From Tubulanus polymorphus (Eukaryota > Nemertea > Palaeonemertea > Tubulaniformes > Tubulanidae): DNA of 64,000 nucleotides. Location of the stretch: assembly GCF_964204645.1 (NCBI RefSeq), contig NW_027437431.1:177463-241462 (forward strand), in the 5' to 3' direction. A program made the translations under genes and the position numbers. This document shows, one piece after another, positions 62,426-64,000 of this stretch. The notes under the pieces were generated by a model that did no database searches, was not told the DNA's origin, and saw only the letters and a program-made list of their open reading frames with translations. Each line of letters starts with the position of its first letter. The first letter of the stretch is position 1.

Positions 62426-63122
62426 TTGGCAATGTAAATAAATCTATAAATAGAATTCTATAAATTTCTCAATTCGTTACTACCAGTGGACCCGCAGACC
62501 CGCGGACCCACTGGCTGTTCGTTTTTCATGGTCTACCCCCCCTTATATATATAATAAGGAAAGAGAAGGAGGGTCCGCGGGTCCGCGGGTCTGCGGTATT
62601 CTCTAAACCGAGAATCGAAAAGTTAATGAAACTAGGTCGGAAAGATAACAAATTATTATTCAATATATCCTAAAGCTTCTACGAGGTTGGTCACGCGCTC
62701 GCTACGCTCGCCAGCGTGACACAACCTCGTGGACGCTCCAAAGATAATGAGTATGTGCTTGATAATGAGTGAATTAATTGGGAACCCTATAGCGGGTAAA
62801 AGGTAAGAAGTAGAAATTATAGGGTTAGGGGTTATCATTATACTCGGATGCCCACAGCCCGTGGTGGTCTGTGACAGTGGAGGTTAGTTAAAGTTCGAGG
62901 CGTGTGACTAGTCGGGGGGAATAACATAGGCGGCTACGCCGCGATAGTTAGTCGGCAAGGTCGGCTGCGCCTCCGGCGGTACAGATTACATCTGAGTGTA
63001 TTAGTCTACCAACGGAAGCCCAAACCCTAAATAATATTAGTCGGAAAAATCTGAGTTAGAGGGTCGCAACCGGTTCAAACAATTTAACATCTCATACAGG
63101 TGACTCGTACTTTTAGTATCAA
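62426..63122 (+). promoter_or_regulatory. Non-coding region, units 6/7
   Basis: Same as the first internal non-coding region. The unit boundary is at 62853. Confidence 0.65.
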
Positions 63123-64000
63123 ATGCCATCGTTGAAACGGAGGCGAAACGGATTTACATTGCCCGGTTTACCACATTGCGGTCCATTCAACGATATATCC
63201 AGTTACAAAAGCGAAGGAATAGACGAAGTGTGCCGTATTCACGACAAAGAGTACGGAGAACTGCAAGAGAAATACGGTAAATGGGCTCCGTACTTCCAGT
63301 ACAATTCAGCGGATCAGACATTTTTGGACAGTGCTTCGGGTGTGAACGGTGTAGGTGCGAGACTAACGTCGAGTGTATTCAGAGCAAAACGGGCGTTATT
63401 TCCAACAATGGCGGAAGAACCGGCATTAAAAAGATCAAAGAGAACGGCGGAAACGGGGAGCGAAGAAGGGAACGCCCAACAAATGATGACTCACATGACG
63501 GAAAAGCCGTCACTACACTATAAGAGCGTGTTAATACATAGAGGTTACCTAACGTTTACGAATTGGGATCCGGACCAGGCGTACGGAGCATTCGGAAGAA
63601 AAGCGAAGATTTACTGTTCGGGAATGAGAACGTTTAACTTCGGATTAAAAGAAAGAGAAGGATGGAGAAGATTTCCAGCCAGCATGGATACCATAGGGAT
63701 GTGGGATCAATTCAAAGTGACTTCGGGTAAAATAACGTTATACCCCATAGCGAGCGAAAGCGCGGTAAGCTCTGATTCGAACGCGTTCCAAGATCCGATA
63801 GTATGGTTAAAGACGGCAGCCGATTGGGACTTGAAAGTGAAAGACTCGGCCGCCAATACTCACCAGGGATCGCCGTACGCCGATATAAATTTATTAACTC
63901 AAAAGCAAAGCTACAGGCAATACGAATTAGGTCGGGGATGCGTTAGCATGGGATTACCCATGTCGACCATAAGAACCGAAATACAAGACACGAGTGACCC
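63123..64000 (+). CDS. Capsid-like protein, copy 7, cut by the window end
   Basis: The first 292 codons of a seventh copy, matching copy 1 as far as the window goes. The array therefore continues to the right. Confidence 0.8.
   Translation, partial: MPSLKRRRNGFTLPGLPHCGPFNDISSYKSEGIDEVCRIHDKEYGELQEKYGKWAPYFQYNSADQTFLDSASGVNGVGARLTSSVFRAKRALFPTMAEEPALKRSKRTAETGSEEGNAQQMMTHMTEKPSLHYKSVLIHRGYLTFTNWDPDQAYGAFGRKAKIYCSGMRTFNFGLKEREGWRRFPASMDTIGMWDQFKVTSGKITLYPIASESAVSSDSNAFQDPIVWLKTAADWDLKVKDSAANTHQGSPYADINLLTQKQSYRQYELGRGCVSMGLPMSTIRTEIQDTSD

Larger units (their letters stand above)
42417..64000 (+). mobile_element. Head-to-tail array of a 3,406-bp parvovirus-like genome
   Basis: Units start at 42417, 45823, 49229, 52635, 56041, 59447 and 62853; the seventh is cut by the window end. 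The spacing is exactly 3,406 bases each time. Translations are identical except for one residue in copy 4. Each unit carries capsid-like, small and replication genes on the plus strand and one hairpin-rich non-coding region. The sequence is visibly richer in CG than its flanks. Such arrays arise from rolling-circle or concatemeric replication, tandem duplication, or joining of episomal reads during assembly. Confidence 0.9.

Overview
The window is eukaryotic, probably from a marine invertebrate. It carries spliced-gene fragments with GT-AG borders, a dense nest of eukaryotic transposable elements (Polinton-like, Ty3/Gypsy-like, DIRS, LINE, Helitron/Helentron, piggyBac, BEL/Pao, MITEs, a tRNA-derived SINE) and, over its last third, a head-to-tail array of a small parvovirus-like genome. 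I cannot name the species.

Layout. 1-5635: a 4.6-kb near-perfect palindromic element with Polinton-like ends and a 6-base target duplication, inserted in a retroelement protease gene. 5636-8320: two MITE-like elements and a decayed LINE-type ORF1. About 8320-15400: a DIRS-type retrotransposon split by a CR1/L2-like LINE (about 9064-13775). 15450-22890 (minus): a decayed Helitron of the Helentron type (Rep, Pif1-like helicase, C-terminal endonuclease), itself split by a 1.77-kb inverted-repeat element. 24090-25225: a LINE fragment. 26159-29718: a DNA transposon with about 29-base inverted ends and a broken transposase-like gene. 30197-33577: a MITE, a SINE-like inverted pair and a piggyBac-like MITE. 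34317-39340 (minus): three phase-matched exons of what looks like a host gene with a C-terminal DUF3883 (NO VEIN-type) domain; its large intron holds a composite satellite and a piggyBac relic. 39940-41350: part of a second DIRS element. 41359-42416: the start of a BEL/Pao element.

42417-64000 is the most unusual part: six complete 3,406-base units and part of a seventh, arranged head to tail and almost identical. Each unit encodes, on one strand, a 360-residue capsid-like protein with an N-terminal parvovirus-type phospholipase A2 motif, a 102-residue small protein starting one base after the capsid stop, and a 467-residue replication protein with a superfamily 3 helicase. One non-coding region of about 700 bases, rich in hairpins, separates consecutive replication and capsid genes. 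The unit is smaller than usual parvovirus genomes and places the capsid gene first relative to its only non-coding region. The left junction lies in the BEL/Pao gag gene, at the base of a small stem-loop. The array runs off the window, so its copy number, right junction and physical state (integrated array or a concatemer joined during assembly) cannot be settled here.
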